This document shows, in pieces, positions 63,793-64,000 of a stretch of DNA of 64,000 nt (position 1 is its first letter; the number at the start of each line of letters is the position of its first letter). The translations under genes were made by a program, and so were the position numbers. The stretch spans positions 310,001 through 374,000 of the forward strand of contig CAJZBQ010000062.1 of NCBI GenBank assembly GCA_914767885.1. Reading direction: 5' to 3'. The notes under the pieces were generated by a model. That model searched no databases, was not told where the DNA came from, and was given only the letters and a program-made list of their open reading frames with translations. The stretch is from Blepharisma stoltei (Eukaryota > Ciliophora > Heterotrichea > Heterotrichida > Blepharismidae).

Positions 63793-64000
63793 ATGAATTC
63801 AAACCAAGATCCCAAAGTGAATGCGATCTTAGAATGCATTGCTTCAGGAGACTTAAGGAAAGCAATGAAAAAAGTAAACAGCCAAATCCAAAACAACGAA
63901 CTTTCCAAGTTTTATGCACTTAAAGCACTTGTATATCAAAAACTAAAAAAGGTCCCTGAATGCATGGAAATTGTAAAAAGGCTTCAAACTACTTCTCCAG
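63793..64000 (+). CDS. NatB auxiliary subunit NAA25/MDM20-like, N-terminal part
   Basis: Open from the ATG at 63793 to the right edge (69 codons). The sequence (VNAILECIASGDLRKAMKK, KFYALKALVYQKLKK, ECMEIVKRLQ) is a pair of TPR helices with the spacing of the NAA25 N-terminus, which scaffolds the NatB N-terminal acetyltransferase. Only a short part is visible, so another TPR protein is possible. Confidence 0.65.
   Translation, partial: MNSNQDPKVNAILECIASGDLRKAMKKVNSQIQNNELSKFYALKALVYQKLKKVPECMEIVKRLQTTSP

Noticed and set aside
1-64000. Bacterial-style interpretation with TGA stops (many truncated or split genes)
   Set aside because: TGA falls at conserved Trp positions in kinases, the phosphatase, the methyltransferase and the kelch repeats. 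15-nt introns and eukaryote-only families also rule it out.
1-64000. CRISPR arrays, rRNA or tRNA genes
   Set aside because: No evenly spaced repeat-spacer array, no rRNA signature and no cloverleaf that I could recognise by eye. The only tRNA-like hint is the weak B-box in retroposon B.

Overview
This window looks like micronuclear (germline) DNA of a heterotrich ciliate, most likely Blepharisma. Three observations support this. UGA is read as tryptophan inside almost every long gene, including the conserved Trp after Asp-Ile in a protein kinase, while only TAA and TAG end genes. True introns are 15 nt long (GT...AG). Many reading frames are also broken by AT-rich segments bounded by TA; removing such a segment and keeping one TA restores the protein. 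That is how internal eliminated sequences (IESs), which are lost from the somatic nucleus, behave. Species assignment is inference from code and intron size.

Layout. 1-9.5 kb: two protein kinases, a 2OG-Fe(II) oxygenase, a FAR1-type DNA-binding protein, PA2G4/EBP1 and a histidine acid phosphatase. 9.7-17 kb: an HflX GTPase split by a 2.8 kb element with 802-bp terminal inverted repeats, a kelch protein and a CBM20 protein. 17-27.2 kb: one VPS13-type lipid-transfer gene (about 2,985 codons) on the minus strand. 27.4-36.8 kb: an unknown protein, a B-box kinase, a kelch protein, a CUE-domain protein and three small genes. 36.9-42.4 kb: a cGMP-dependent-type kinase whose catalytic domain is split by a MITE that itself carries a pogo-type transposon. 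42.5-64 kb: FIP1, a methyltransferase, a kelch protein, a multi-pass membrane protein, RpiB, LSM14, an FHA/FYR chromatin protein, two unknown proteins, a TMX-like thioredoxin-fold protein, PDK1, a coiled-coil protein, a zinc-finger protein and the start of NAA25. Genes are dense, on both strands, with gaps as short as 28 bp.

Four kinds of insertion are layered over these housekeeping genes. (1) Short TA-bounded IESs of 31-393 bp. (2) Two MITE families with ends like CTCCCCCTCCGTGAGCGAAC and CTCCCCCCATCCTTGATCG, often nested inside larger IESs; the first family shares its ends with the pogo-type transposon. (3) GC-richer 350-560 bp retroposon-like elements with 10-17 bp target-site duplications and, in most copies, a shared 3' tail (GCCATTTTATTTAT-like). 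Six of these lie in coding exons. (4) Three TIR elements with other duplications, including the Mutator-like element in HflX. For nearly every gene, subtracting the inferred insertions and introns leaves a length divisible by three; I used this as the internal test of each model. In three genes the IES lies inside a 15-nt intron, and its removal recreates an intron of exactly 15 nt.
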